14,652 bases of DNA from Bacillota bacterium. GTDB lineage: Bacteria; Bacillota; Clostridia; Christensenellales; UMGS416. How positions within the stretch are numbered: position 1 is the first letter of the stretch; the number at the start of each line of letters is the position of its first letter. Positions 6,143 through 13,596 of the stretch are shown here, one piece after another. A model generated the notes under the pieces. It saw only the letters and a list, made by a program, of their open reading frames with translations. It ran no database searches and was not told the origin of the DNA. Location: positions 1 to 14,652 of the forward strand of contig JAEYRA010000191.1 of assembly GCA_023409755.1 (NCBI GenBank), given 5' to 3'. Position numbers and translations under genes: made by a program.

Positions 6143-7158
6143 CAGCCTTCCACCTCCGTCAGAGTTGCACCGGCCGCAGCCGCGGCACCGCTCAACCAGG
6201 GGTTGGTGCTGCCGCCCGGCCCGAAGAAGGGGGACAGCGCTTGGGTCAGCGGCTCCACCGCCAGCCCCGTACGTTCGGCAATCAGGCTCACAATGCCGGG
6301 GATGGCCGCGCCGCCCCCGCACAGGTAAACCCGGTCGATGGTTGCCATGCCGTTGCGGGAGCGGAAGTAGTCAATGACGCGCAGGGAATCGAAGAGCATC
6401 TGCTCCAGGTAGTCCCCCAGGGCAGCGGTGGTTTCGGGGCTGGGGTCACCGGCGCGGAGCCGTTCCCAGGCCGTGGTCGTGTCAGTCTTCAGGGCGGTTG
6501 CCAGGGTGTTCACCGCGGTGTTGAGACCGATGGAGCTGATCTTGTTGACGTAGAACCGCCCTTGAAAGTAGGTGTCGGTGGTGGTGCCCTGCATGCCCAG
6601 GTCCATCACCACACAGTTCTGCGGCTGGCCGGTCAGCAGGTTCACGAGCTTCTCCTTGGCGTTGGCCGATACATCCACCGATGCCACCTTCAGCCCTGCC
6701 GTCTTGAGCGCCTGCACATAGGCGGCCAGGGTGCTGTTCTGCACCGCCACAATCATCACGCGGTACTGGGTGGCGTCGCCCTCCTGCAGCACTTCCTGCA
6801 CCTTGTAGTCAATGGTGTAGAGCGTGGGGTCCACCGCCAGATAGCCGGAGATCTCGTCAATCACATTCTGGCGCAGCTGCTCGGGCGTCATCTTGGGCAG
6901 GGTGGTGTGGCGGATGATCACGTCGTTGCCGCTCAGCGTCAGCGCCACCGGGCCGCCGCCCAGCCGGCCATCGGCAATGGCCCGCTTGACGGCCTGGCCC
7001 AGCAGGGCGGGGGACTGGATCTGGTTGCCAGCCAGCACGCCCTCGGGCATGGGGGCCCAGCCGAAGCGCCAGCCCTGCGCACCGCCGGTGTTGCGCACGG
7101 CCTTCACGGCGGCGGAGCCGATGTCGACGCCGATGAGCTTTTTCTTTTGAATCTGCAT
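6142..7158 (-). CDS. pilM: Type IV pilus assembly ATPase-fold protein PilM
   Basis: Cytoplasmic actin-like protein that binds the tail of PilN and connects the motor to the membrane complex. The 338 residues show the actin/FtsA-type nucleotide signatures: IGVDIGSAAVKAV (9-21, phosphate 1), VVMDLGMQGTTT (183-194, phosphate 2) and YLCGGGAAIPG (278-288, adenosine). The length is typical for PilM. The ATG at 7158 has GAGGAG six bases upstream. It follows the PilX-like gene by 21 bases and overlaps pilN by one base. The order pilM-pilN-pilO is the classic one; no pilP or pilQ follows, as expected without an outer membrane. Confidence 0.95.
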   Translation of the reverse strand: MQIQKKKLIGVDIGSAAVKAVRNTGGAQGWRFGWAPMPEGVLAGNQIQSPALLGQAVKRAIADGRLGGGPVALTLSGNDVIIRHTTLPKMTPEQLRQNVIDEISGYLAVDPTLYTIDYKVQEVLQEGDATQYRVMIVAVQNSTLAAYVQALKTAGLKVASVDVSANAKEKLVNLLTGQPQNCVVMDLGMQGTTTDTYFQGRFYVNKISSIGLNTAVNTLATALKTDTTTAWERLRAGDPSPETTAALGDYLEQMLFDSLRVIDYFRSRNGMATIDRVYLCGGGAAIPGIVSLIAERTGLAVEPLTQALSPFFGPGGSTNPWLSGAAAAAGATLTEVEG

Positions 7159-7179
7159 GGGAAGCTCCTCTCGGTTGGG

Positions 7180-8715
7180 TTAGTCCTTGTCTTTCGGTTC
7201 GGTCTCATCCATGAAGATGGCACCGTTGACCGGCATGATGATCTGGGGCTCCTTGGCACCCGATGGATCCAGCGGTGTGCCGTCCAGATTGGCCAGCGCC
7301 CCGTTGACGGTGGAAGCGTCGTATTTGAAATTATACGATTCTCGGATGATCACGTCGCCCTTGGCGACCAGCTGGCCGGTGAGGGAGCCGCCGCGGTTGA
7401 TGACCGCATCACCGTTGGTGTAGAAGAAACCGCTGCAAACGCTCCCTATGGTCAGCTTTTTCTCAGCATAGACCACCGATTTCCCTGAGAAGTTGCCGCC
7501 AGACATCGCGTACGCACCGCCCACGTAATATTGCGCGTTCGCGCGGGAGGTTGAACTGTCAGTGAAGTCGCCTTTGCAGTAGACAGTCACATTGGTGGAG
7601 TTACCGCCGATTATCGTCACGTTGCCGTCGCAGACAATCTTGAAGTCGGTTCTGGCAAGGTTTTCGATCGTTACGTTGCCCTTGCAGTAGATTTCCACCT
7701 TGGTATTGTTGGTTTGTGTACCGCCATCCCAGTTGAAATCACCGTCGCAGTAGATGCGTACAAACCCGATGGTTGACTTGCTGAAGCTCACATCCCCGGC
7801 GCAATACAGTGTCCTCCAGTTGCTGGAGGTTCCCGTGTAGTTGGCACTTCTGTAACTACTGGCGTCAAGCGACTCCATGCTAGCTAGGTCGGGCTTGCTG
7901 AACCCCGGGTAGCTTTCATCCCAGTTGATGCCCATCGCCGTCGACGGGTCAATCCACCCGCCGGCAGTGCGATTTTTCATATTTAAGCCATCCGAGGTAG
8001 CTGCATATGCTTGCTCCGGGGTGATGACGGAAGGATCCCTGTTCTTGTAAGCACCCACCAGGACGGAGCCATAACCCTTACCCAGAGCGTTGTCAATGCT
8101 GACTGTTACCTTTGTATCGGTTGAGGATCTATCGAACGTCCCGCCCGCGATGATCGACTGCTCGCCGTAGGGCGGGGGGAGGCTGCCGGGGATGTAGGTG
8201 ATGCCGTTGCGCTTGATGACGATGGAGGCGGTGACCGTACGGGCAGCGCGGGCACCGGTTGCGGTGGATTCGATGGTGTAGCGATAGCTGTCGCTGTCAA
8301 TCTTCACCGGTGCGAGGTAGGTGGTGGAGATGGTGTCTGGGCCCGCGCCTTCGCTGACGGCTACCTCAGGCTCGGCAAAGGAAGCTGCCGCGTTGCTGCG
8401 GATGTTGGCAAAGAAATTGTCATACAGCACGTTGTATTGGCTCAGGTTGGCGGTGTTGGCACGGGCGATGGCCATATCGTTGTAATAGTCCATCACTTCG
8501 CGCTTCAGGTTATCCACCGCCAGCTGGGCCGCGCCTTCGGCGGAGTAGTAGTTGCGCTCGTAGTTGTCGATGGTTGTAGACTGTTGAAAGTTGGCTACCG
8601 CCAGCGTGGTCATCGCCAGCCCCAGCGCCACCAGTACGATGAGCACCAGAAAGGTGGTGACCAGAGCCGAGCCACGGTTGTTCAAGAGAACGGCAATGTT
8701 GTGTTTGCGGTTCAT
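7180..8715 (-). CDS. PilX-like minor pilin with C-terminal beta-solenoid
   Basis: 511 residues. The N-terminus (RGSALVTTFLVLIVLVALG, 14-32) resembles PilX-type prepilins, with likely cleavage after Gly15. The mature fifth residue is Thr rather than the usual Glu. A long pilin-type helix runs to about residue 75. From about 300 to 460 the protein has about nine repeats of an [I/V/L]-Y-x-x-G-[D/N] turn. The cysteines at 305, 323, 344, 362 and 380 occupy the same place in five consecutive rungs, spaced 18, 21, 18 and 18 residues, and the ladder continues with Val, Ala, Thr and Ala. This indicates a beta-helix like those of polymer-forming or bactofilin-type domains. Its likely place is at or near the pilus tip, or as an adhesin (inference). 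The ATG at 8715 has AAGGAG seven bases upstream. GC falls to about 50% across the solenoid. Confidence 0.8.
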   Translation of the reverse strand: MNRKHNIAVLLNNRGSALVTTFLVLIVLVALGLAMTTLAVANFQQSTTIDNYERNYYSAEGAAQLAVDNLKREVMDYYNDMAIARANTANLSQYNVLYDNFFANIRSNAAASFAEPEVAVSEGAGPDTISTTYLAPVKIDSDSYRYTIESTATGARAARTVTASIVIKRNGITYIPGSLPPPYGEQSIIAGGTFDRSSTDTKVTVSIDNALGKGYGSVLVGAYKNRDPSVITPEQAYAATSDGLNMKNRTAGGWIDPSTAMGINWDESYPGFSKPDLASMESLDASSYRSANYTGTSSNWRTLYCAGDVSFSKSTIGFVRIYCDGDFNWDGGTQTNNTKVEIYCKGNVTIENLARTDFKIVCDGNVTIIGGNSTNVTVYCKGDFTDSSTSRANAQYYVGGAYAMSGGNFSGKSVVYAEKKLTIGSVCSGFFYTNGDAVINRGGSLTGQLVAKGDVIIRESYNFKYDASTVNGALANLDGTPLDPSGAKEPQIIMPVNGAIFMDETEPKDKD

Positions 8716-8728
8716 GGCTGCGCTCCTT

Positions 8729-9142
8729 TCATGGGTTGGTGTGCAGCGACGTCTCCAGGGTTTGGCCGTCGTCGGCTGTCAGTGTTACAGTAAGGATGTT
8801 TCCGGTGAGGGTGGCAGCCAGCGATGAAATATTGCGGGTGACCAGCGAGCTGCCGTAGTAGAGCGCACCGCCCGACACGCGGTAGACGGTACCGTCTGCC
8901 GTCACCGTCGTCCCATCGGTGGAGACGGAGCCGTCCGGCGCGTTCTTGACCACCTTGGAGAGGTGCAGCGCCGATTCGCGCAGGGCGGTCTGGCTCACCG
9001 AAGACTCGGTGTGCAGGTTATAGCTTTTGATGCCCAGCGTCAGCAAGGAGTATGCCCCGGTGACGACCACGGCGAGCAGCCCCACCGCGATGATGAGCTC
9101 CACCAGCGTCACGCCTTTGCGGTTGGCACGTTCGTTTCTCAT
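8729..9142 (-). CDS. Type IV minor prepilin (PilW/GspJ-like)
   Basis: 137 residues with a classic class III signal: a basic leader MRNERANRKG, then VTLVELIIAVGLLAVV, with cleavage after Gly10 and Glu at mature position 5. The remaining roughly 100 residues form a small helix-plus-beta-sheet pilin head without cysteines. Its start overlaps the stop of the upstream minor prepilin by four bases (ATGA), and it is followed 13 bases later by the PilX-like gene. It probably forms part of a priming or tip complex with its two neighbours, cut by the PilD encoded upstream. The W/J label is by position and size only. Confidence 0.88.
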   Translation of the reverse strand: MRNERANRKGVTLVELIIAVGLLAVVVTGAYSLLTLGIKSYNLHTESSVSQTALRESALHLSKVVKNAPDGSVSTDGTTVTADGTVYRVSGGALYYGSSLVTRNISSLAATLTGNILTVTLTADDGQTLETSLHTNP

Positions 9143-9873
9143 CGCACCGCCACCTCCAGTGTGGGTTCTGCGGCGCTGGAGGGGCTGCCGCCGCCGGCGC
9201 TGTCATACACCATGCACACGGCGCTCACCATCATGGTCTTGGGCGGCGTGTCGTTGGCGTATTCCGCCAGCTGGGACGCTCCGCTCACCTTCACCTCGTG
9301 GCTGGGGGCGCGATACAGCGCGCAGGCCGCGCCGTTCACGGTGATGTTGACGGCCCCGGACAGCGCCGCCGAGCCAGTGTTGACGATGAGCACCAGAGGT
9401 TTGTTGGGCTTGGTGCCGCTCTGGGCCATTTCGCCCGACAGCGTGTACCCTGTGCTGGATACCTTCAGCGTCACATTGCCCGCCGAGCCGATCTGGAGTA
9501 CGCCGTCAGGCCCCACAAAGGTGGCTTTGCCGCCTTGGAAGATCAGGTGGGCGTAGCAGGCCTGCCCGCCGCCCACAAGGTTGGGGTAGGAGCCGGAGGG
9601 CACGACTTTGACCGAGGCAAACTTGCCGTGGTAGGGCTGTTTGCTGTATTGGGAGGCGAAGAGTTCGGTGTAGCTTTTGGCATAGAGCTCTTCCGCCAGA
9701 GATTGCGCGGTATAGGTGCTGTTCACAATCTGTTCAGCACTTTTGGACGTACGAATGTTGGCCGCCATGAGGTTGAGCAGGGGCATCGCAATCATCGCCA
9801 GGATGAAGACGGCGACCAGCACCTCCAGCAGCGTCATACCTTTTTCGTTTTTTATTGACAACCGTTTCATCAT
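9139..9873 (-). CDS. Type IV minor prepilin (PilV/GspI-like)
   Basis: A 244-residue prepilin: a basic leader (Met1-Gly12, ending KNEKG), then MTLLEVLVAVFILAMIAMP, with cleavage after Gly12 and Glu at mature position 5. The head is long (about 200 residues), beta-rich, and has only three cysteines. The start pair ATGATG overlaps the pilD stop (TGA at 9872-9870), so translation is presumably coupled; either the first ATG (9873) or the second (9870) may be used. The frame is open upstream to about 10254, but that stretch is an arginine/alanine-rich shadow of pilD. The V/I label is by position within the minor-pilin trio. Confidence 0.88.
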   Translation of the reverse strand: MMKRLSIKNEKGMTLLEVLVAVFILAMIAMPLLNLMAANIRTSKSAEQIVNSTYTAQSLAEELYAKSYTELFASQYSKQPYHGKFASVKVVPSGSYPNLVGGGQACYAHLIFQGGKATFVGPDGVLQIGSAGNVTLKVSSTGYTLSGEMAQSGTKPNKPLVLIVNTGSAALSGAVNITVNGAACALYRAPSHEVKVSGASQLAEYANDTPPKTMMVSAVCMVYDSAGGGSPSSAAEPTLEVAVR

Positions 9874-10679
9874 CCGATCATCAACCCCACTAGCATTTGT
9901 ATCCAGTGCATGTAACCGGCGAGGATCTCCTCGCCAAAGAGCAGAGTCACGAAGGAACCGACGGCCAGGAAGGGGCCGAAGGGGAAGTACCCGCCGGGCT
10001 TCACTTTCTTGGAGAGCAGCAGCCCTGCGCCTACCAGGCCCCCGGCCACCACTGCCAGCAGCAGCGCCAGCATCACCAGCCGCAGCCCCAGGAAGAGCCC
10101 CACCACCGCCATGAGCTTGACGTCGCCCCCGCCCATGCCTTCCTTGCGCAGCAACAGGCGGGAGAGCACATCCACCAGGAACAGCAGCCCCGCTGCCATC
10201 AGCGCACCGGTGAGAGACGAGCGCCAGCTTTCGGGGTGGAGGAAGGCCAGGCACACCAGCCCCGCCGCCAGGCCAAAGAGCATGAGCCCATTGGGGATGA
10301 TGCTTTGCTCGGCGTCAATGAAGGCCACCGGGATGAGCACGGACACCAGCACCAAGGCGGGCAGCAGCTGCCGGTAATCGGGCAGCACCCAGTAGCAGAG
10401 CAGGTAGAGGAAGCCTGTCAGCAGCTCCACCGCGGGGTAGCGCGGGGCGATGGGTGCGCCGCAGTGGCGGCACCGGCCCCGCAGGGCCACATAGCTTGCC
10501 ACCGGGATCAGGTCTCGCGCCGTCAATCGCGCGTTGCAGGCCGGGCAGTGGGAGGGCGGCTTGCACAAAGAGAGTTTACGCGGGATCCGCCAGATACAGA
10601 CGTTGAGAAACGAGCCCACGCACAACCCCAGTACAAACACCCACAGTGCGAAATACCACCACAGCCAACCTTGTTGCAT
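9870..10679 (-). CDS. pilD: Prepilin peptidase / N-methyltransferase PilD
   Basis: Polytopic membrane aspartic protease (A24 family) that removes prepilin leaders and usually methylates the new N-terminus. The 269 residues carry both catalytic aspartates, Asp122 in FIDAEQSIIPN and Asp186 in GMGGGDVKL. The two CxxC pairs of the methylase region (Cys45/48 and Cys70/73) suggest it is bifunctional. The N-terminal LGLCVGSFLNVCIWRIP (17-33) and YFPFGPFLAVGS (231-242) are family signatures, and about seven to eight membrane spans are visible. The ATG at 10679 has AAGG six bases upstream. Its substrates, the pilin and three minor prepilins, flank it. A strong hairpin lies in the 83-base gap after the pilin gene, so it may be expressed at a lower level than pilin. 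Confidence 0.96.
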   Translation of the reverse strand: MQQGWLWWYFALWVFVLGLCVGSFLNVCIWRIPRKLSLCKPPSHCPACNARLTARDLIPVASYVALRGRCRHCGAPIAPRYPAVELLTGFLYLLCYWVLPDYRQLLPALVLVSVLIPVAFIDAEQSIIPNGLMLFGLAAGLVCLAFLHPESWRSSLTGALMAAGLLFLVDVLSRLLLRKEGMGGGDVKLMAVVGLFLGLRLVMLALLLAVVAGGLVGAGLLLSKKVKPGGYFPFGPFLAVGSFVTLLFGEEILAGYMHWIQMLVGLMIG

Positions 10680-10706
10680 CGTTCACCTTTAAAGTCGATA
10701 GAGGGA

Positions 10707-10738
10707 GGGGAACGGAACGCCGAAGCGTTCCATTCCCC
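10707..10738 (-). terminator. UUCG-capped hairpin behind the pilin gene
   Basis: On the minus strand a 14-bp stem (10738-10725 with 10720-10707, one U-G wobble) encloses a TTCG loop closed by C-G, the extra-stable cUUCGg tetraloop. It lies 24 bases past the pilin stop and 27 bases before pilD. The 3' side reads TCCCTCTATC, with no proper T tract. It could be a leaky terminator or an RNA stabiliser or processing structure that raises pilin relative to pilD. Confidence 0.55.
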
Positions 10739-10762
10739 GGTTGTTGTCGAGAGTCGTTCTGG

Positions 10763-11125
10763 TCAGCCGCCTGCGGCAGGCGCATGCACCACGGCCACAC
10801 CTTCATCGGTCCACACCACAGCTGCGAATATTTCGTCAAAGCTGTTGGTGTCGAACACCGGCAATAGCCCGGCACCGGACAGTGTGCCCTCTGGATCATC
10901 AGAGGTTTTAGTAATTTTACCTTCGTTGCTGGCATTGTAGACGTTGATGGCACCGCACAGGGTGCTCACGTCGCTGTCAAAAATACTATCTTCAGCTTGG
11001 CCACGTAGGGTAAGGAACGTTGGCACGGCCACGGCGGCCAGGATCGCCAGGATGGCGACGACGACGATGAGCTCGATGAGGGTGAAGCCTTTGTTGTTCT
11101 TCTTCTTGTGCATCAGGGCATACAT
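10763..11125 (-). CDS. pilA: Type IV major-type pilin (prepilin)
   Basis: A 120-residue prepilin with a 13-residue basic leader ending HKKKNNKG, then FTLIELIVVVAILAILAAVA. Cleavage after Gly13 leaves Phe1 and Glu5 in the mature protein, the textbook type IV pilin N-terminus. The mature form is about 107 residues with one cysteine (precursor Cys57), so it lacks the disulfide loop of many Gram-negative pilins. The ATG at 11125 has a strong GGAGGTG nine bases upstream; Met5 is a possible later start. It is called the major pilin because it is the only canonical pilin outside the minor trio and has its own flanking signals: a TATAAT and inverted repeat before it and a stable hairpin after it. GC is about 50% in part of the head, below its neighbours. 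Confidence 0.9.
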   Translation of the reverse strand: MYALMHKKKNNKGFTLIELIVVVAILAILAAVAVPTFLTLRGQAEDSIFDSDVSTLCGAINVYNASNEGKITKTSDDPEGTLSGAGLLPVFDTNSFDEIFAAVVWTDEGVAVVHAPAAGG

Positions 11126-11150
11126 GGAAAGGCACCTCCGGTTTTTTTAT

Positions 11151-11173
11151 AATTATAGCGTATCGCTATAATT
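11151..11173. repeat. Perfect AT-rich inverted repeat upstream of pilin
   Basis: AATTATAGCG (11151-11160) and CGCTATAATT (11164-11173) form a perfect 10-bp inverted repeat around a three-base spacer. The minus strand continues with ATAAAAAAA, so it is not a terminator for the incoming transcript. It lies 25 bases before the pilin start codon, and each arm contains TATAAT on one strand. Confidence 0.7.
11152..11157 (-). promoter_or_regulatory. Candidate -10 element for the pilin gene
   Basis: A perfect TATAAT on the minus strand within the inverted repeat predicts a start near 11145 and a 20-base leader carrying GGAGG (11139-11135). No good -35 is visible (AATACG at 17-base spacing), so an activator, or an alternative sigma factor, would be required if this is used. 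Confidence 0.4.
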
Positions 11174-11208
11174 TCGTATTGGGATCCCCTTGCGGGGGGT
11201 GAACCGTG

Positions 11209-12423
11209 TCAGCCCAGGCCGCCCACTAAGCTGGCCATGCGGAACGTGGGCAGCAGGATGGAGAGCACCACGAATAGGATCATGCCGCCCAGCACGATGA
11301 TGATGGCCGGCTCGATGGCTGCCGTCAGCCGGGCGATGGCGGTCTCGGTCTCGCTGTCGTAGTAGACGGCGGTCTGCTCCAGCATGTAGTCAAGCTGGCC
11401 CGATTCCTCGCCCAACCGGGTCATCTGGATGACCATGGGCGGGAAGGCGTTGATCGTGCTCAGCGGCCGATAGAGCGGCACCCCCTGCTGGATGGCGTCC
11501 TGTGCCGTCTTGAGCTCCTGCTCCACATAGGGGTTGGCAACCACCCGGGAGGTGATGTCCAGCGCCTGTGTCAGCGGCACGCCGGAGGCCGTCATCGTGG
11601 AGAGGGTGCGTGTGAAGCGTGAAACCAGCAGCTTGCGGTTGAGGGGCCCGAAGGCCGGAACCGACAGCGACAGCCGAGCAAGCGACACCTTGCCGCCGGC
11701 GGAGCGTTTGTAGCCATAAAAGAGCACGACGACCCCCAGCACCACCGCAATGACGACCGGGTAATGGTGTCGCAGGCCATTGCTCAGGGCGAGCAGGATC
11801 TGCGTGGGTTTGGGCAGCGTCGCCCCGGCGCTCTCAAACACGCCCTGGAAGGTGGGCACGATGAAGATCAGCAGGAATGTCACGATGACCAGCGCCAGAC
11901 CGCTGACGATGGCGGGGTACACCATGGCGGTCTTGAACTTCTGCGAGAGGTTGTACTCCTGACGGAAGTAGCCGTGCAGGCGCTTGAGGCTGACCTCCAG
12001 CGTGCCGGAGACCTCGCCCACCCGCAGCATGCTCATGAAGACGCTGGGGAAGCGGTCGGCATGATCCTCAAAGGCTTCGGACAGGCTTTGGCCGGTCTGC
12101 ACCTTCTCGTACACATCCCGCAGCACGCCTTTCAGGCGCTTGTTCTCGGTCTGTTGGGCCAGAATGTCCAACGCTTGCCCCACGGCAATGCCCGAGGAGA
12201 GTATGGTGGAAAACTGCTGGCAGAAGAGGGACAGATCTTTGAGTGATATTTTACGGCCCAGCTCACGGCTCAGGCCCTGGTTGGTCTTCACCTCGGCAAT
12301 GCGCAGCGGGTAATAGGAGCGCGTGCGCAGCATCTCCACCACATCGCGGCGGTCATGCGCTTCGTAGAGGCCGTCCATCGTCCGACCCGCCATATTGGTT
12401 GCTGTGTATTGGAATTTCGCCAC
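11209..12423 (-). CDS. pilC: Type IV pilus inner-membrane platform protein PilC
   Basis: 404 residues, the normal PilC/GspF length. It has a short N-terminal domain (about 1-55), then two homologous T2SSF domains (about 65-190 and 268-395). Each contains the signature RxGExSGxL: RVGEVSGTLE at 134-143 and RLGEESGQLD at 336-345. Three membrane segments are visible (about 172-190, 220-238 and 372-392). It is the platform that the PilB and PilT motors act on. The start is GTG at 12423, with GGAGG nine bases upstream. It is separated from pilT by 112 bases that contain a promoter-like element, while the downstream gap to the pilin gene is 83 bases. Confidence 0.96.
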   Translation of the reverse strand: MAKFQYTATNMAGRTMDGLYEAHDRRDVVEMLRTRSYYPLRIAEVKTNQGLSRELGRKISLKDLSLFCQQFSTILSSGIAVGQALDILAQQTENKRLKGVLRDVYEKVQTGQSLSEAFEDHADRFPSVFMSMLRVGEVSGTLEVSLKRLHGYFRQEYNLSQKFKTAMVYPAIVSGLALVIVTFLLIFIVPTFQGVFESAGATLPKPTQILLALSNGLRHHYPVVIAVVLGVVVLFYGYKRSAGGKVSLARLSLSVPAFGPLNRKLLVSRFTRTLSTMTASGVPLTQALDITSRVVANPYVEQELKTAQDAIQQGVPLYRPLSTINAFPPMVIQMTRLGEESGQLDYMLEQTAVYYDSETETAIARLTAAIEPAIIIVLGGMILFVVLSILLPTFRMASLVGGLG

Positions 12424-12508
12424 GTTCCGCTTCCTCCGTCACGTCAGCCAGGTGCGATGCCTCTGCCTCGCTTGGGTGTATTTTCCATAATTGGTTGTAG
12501 ATAACCCT

Positions 12509-12517
12509 ATTGTATCA
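12509..12517 (-). promoter_or_regulatory. Internal extended -10 promoter before pilC
   Basis: On the minus strand TGATACAAT (12517 to 12509) is an extended -10 just past the pilT stop, within an AT-rich part of the 112-base gap. The -35 region at 17-base spacing (GATGAC) is poor, as extended -10 promoters tolerate. The predicted leader to the pilC GTG is about 80 bases with no obvious structure. Confidence 0.4.
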
Positions 12518-12535
12518 CAAATATTGGTAAAGTCA

Positions 12536-13585
12536 TCAGGAATGTACCAATCTTTTCAAATTCTCCGGCTCCACGCAGTATTCCAGGCACACATCCCAGC
12601 TGATGAGCCCGGCCCGGTAGAGCCGCACCAGCGCCATGTCCATGGTCACCATGCCGCTGGCCCCGCTGGTGTGGATGGCGTTGTTGATCTGCGGGATCTT
12701 TTCCTCACGGATGAGGTTGCGGATGGCGGGGGAGGCCAGCATGATCTCCAGCGCCGGCACCCGTTTGCGGCCGCTCATCTCCGGCAGCAGCTGCTGGGAG
12801 ATAACCCCCTGCAGCGCGGTGGAAAGCTGCACCCGGATCTGCCCTTGCTGATGGGGCGGGAACACGTCGATGATGCGGTCGATCGTCTGCGCTGCGCCGA
12901 TGGTATGGAGGGTGGAGAACACCAGATGACCGGTCTCGGCCGCGGTCAGCGCGATGGCGATGGAGTCGAGATCCCGCATCTCGCCGATGAGGATGACGTC
13001 CGGGTCCTGCCGCAGCACGCTGCGCAGGCCGGTGGCGTAGCTTTCGGTGTCGCTGCCGATCTCCCGCTGGTTCACGATGCTCCGCTTGTGGCGGTGCAGG
13101 TATTCAATGGGGTCCTCCAGCGACATGATGTGGCAGTCCCGCCGCTCGTTGATGATGTCGATCATCGCCGCCAGGGTGGTGGACTTGCCGCTGCCGGTCG
13201 GGCCGGTCACCAGCACCAGGCCCCTTGGCAGCATGCAGAGGTCGGCCAGCATGGCGGGCAGGCCCAGCTCGCTGAGGGAGCGGATGCCAGGCGTGATGGT
13301 GCGCAGCGCCGCGGCGCAGCTTCCCCGCTGGTGGTAGGCGCTGACGCGGAAACGGCTGAGATGCGTGGAGAGGGGCAGGTCCAGCTCCCCCCGGCGGCAG
13401 TATTCCTGCCACTGGTTCTCCGTCAGTATCTGGCGCACGAACGCCTCAGCGTCGGCGCTCGTCAGCGCGGCGCCCTCAGCCACCAGGCGGCCCAGCACAC
13501 GGTAGGTGGGCGGCGCGCCGGTGGTGATGTGCAGGTCGGACGCGTCCAGCTCGACTACTCGTTCCAACAGCTTGTTCGACTCCAT
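12536..13585 (-). CDS. pilT: Type IV pilus retraction ATPase PilT
   Basis: A 349-residue cytoplasmic hexameric ATPase that depolymerises the pilus, giving twitching motility or DNA uptake. It shows Walker A GPTGSGKS (128-135), the Asp box MSLEDPIEY (154-162), Walker B VILIGEMRD (197-205), the His box and PilT-type TAAETGHLVFSTLHT (214-228), and the C-terminal AIRNLIREEK (287-296) characteristic of PilT. The last is close to the AIRNLIRE motif needed for retraction. The frame runs upstream into pilB, but the ATG at 13585 with GGAGG four bases before it is clearly the start. It begins 11 bases after the pilB stop. The pairing with pilB argues for retractable pili. Confidence 0.96.
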   Translation of the reverse strand: MESNKLLERVVELDASDLHITTGAPPTYRVLGRLVAEGAALTSADAEAFVRQILTENQWQEYCRRGELDLPLSTHLSRFRVSAYHQRGSCAAALRTITPGIRSLSELGLPAMLADLCMLPRGLVLVTGPTGSGKSTTLAAMIDIINERRDCHIMSLEDPIEYLHRHKRSIVNQREIGSDTESYATGLRSVLRQDPDVILIGEMRDLDSIAIALTAAETGHLVFSTLHTIGAAQTIDRIIDVFPPHQQGQIRVQLSTALQGVISQQLLPEMSGRKRVPALEIMLASPAIRNLIREEKIPQINNAIHTSGASGMVTMDMALVRLYRAGLISWDVCLEYCVEPENLKRLVHS

Positions 13586-13596
13586 TTTTCCTCCGT

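Noticed and set aside
6121..7488. Long plus-strand open frame of 455 codons opposite pilM and the PilX-like gene
   Set aside because: It is rich in His/Gln/Gly/Val as antisense shadows of GC-rich genes are, has no family features, and lies fully opposite a certain PilM. Similar shadows at 1127-2098, 2615-3454, 9897-10940 and 12491-13615 were dropped for the same reason.
9874..10254. Upstream in-frame extension of the PilV-like prepilin
   Set aside because: A prepilin needs a short basic leader; the extension is Arg/Ala/Gly-rich and lies inside pilD.
10755..10790. Short GC hairpin (CGCCTG/CAGGCG) at the pilin stop codon
   Set aside because: It falls in the coding end of the pilin gene, has a six-base stem and no T tract; common by chance at this GC content.
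12440..12490. Possible 14-codon leader peptide (MENTPKRGRGIAPG) between pilT and pilC
   Set aside because: No ribosome site precedes its ATG, and no regulatory codon run or attenuator follows.
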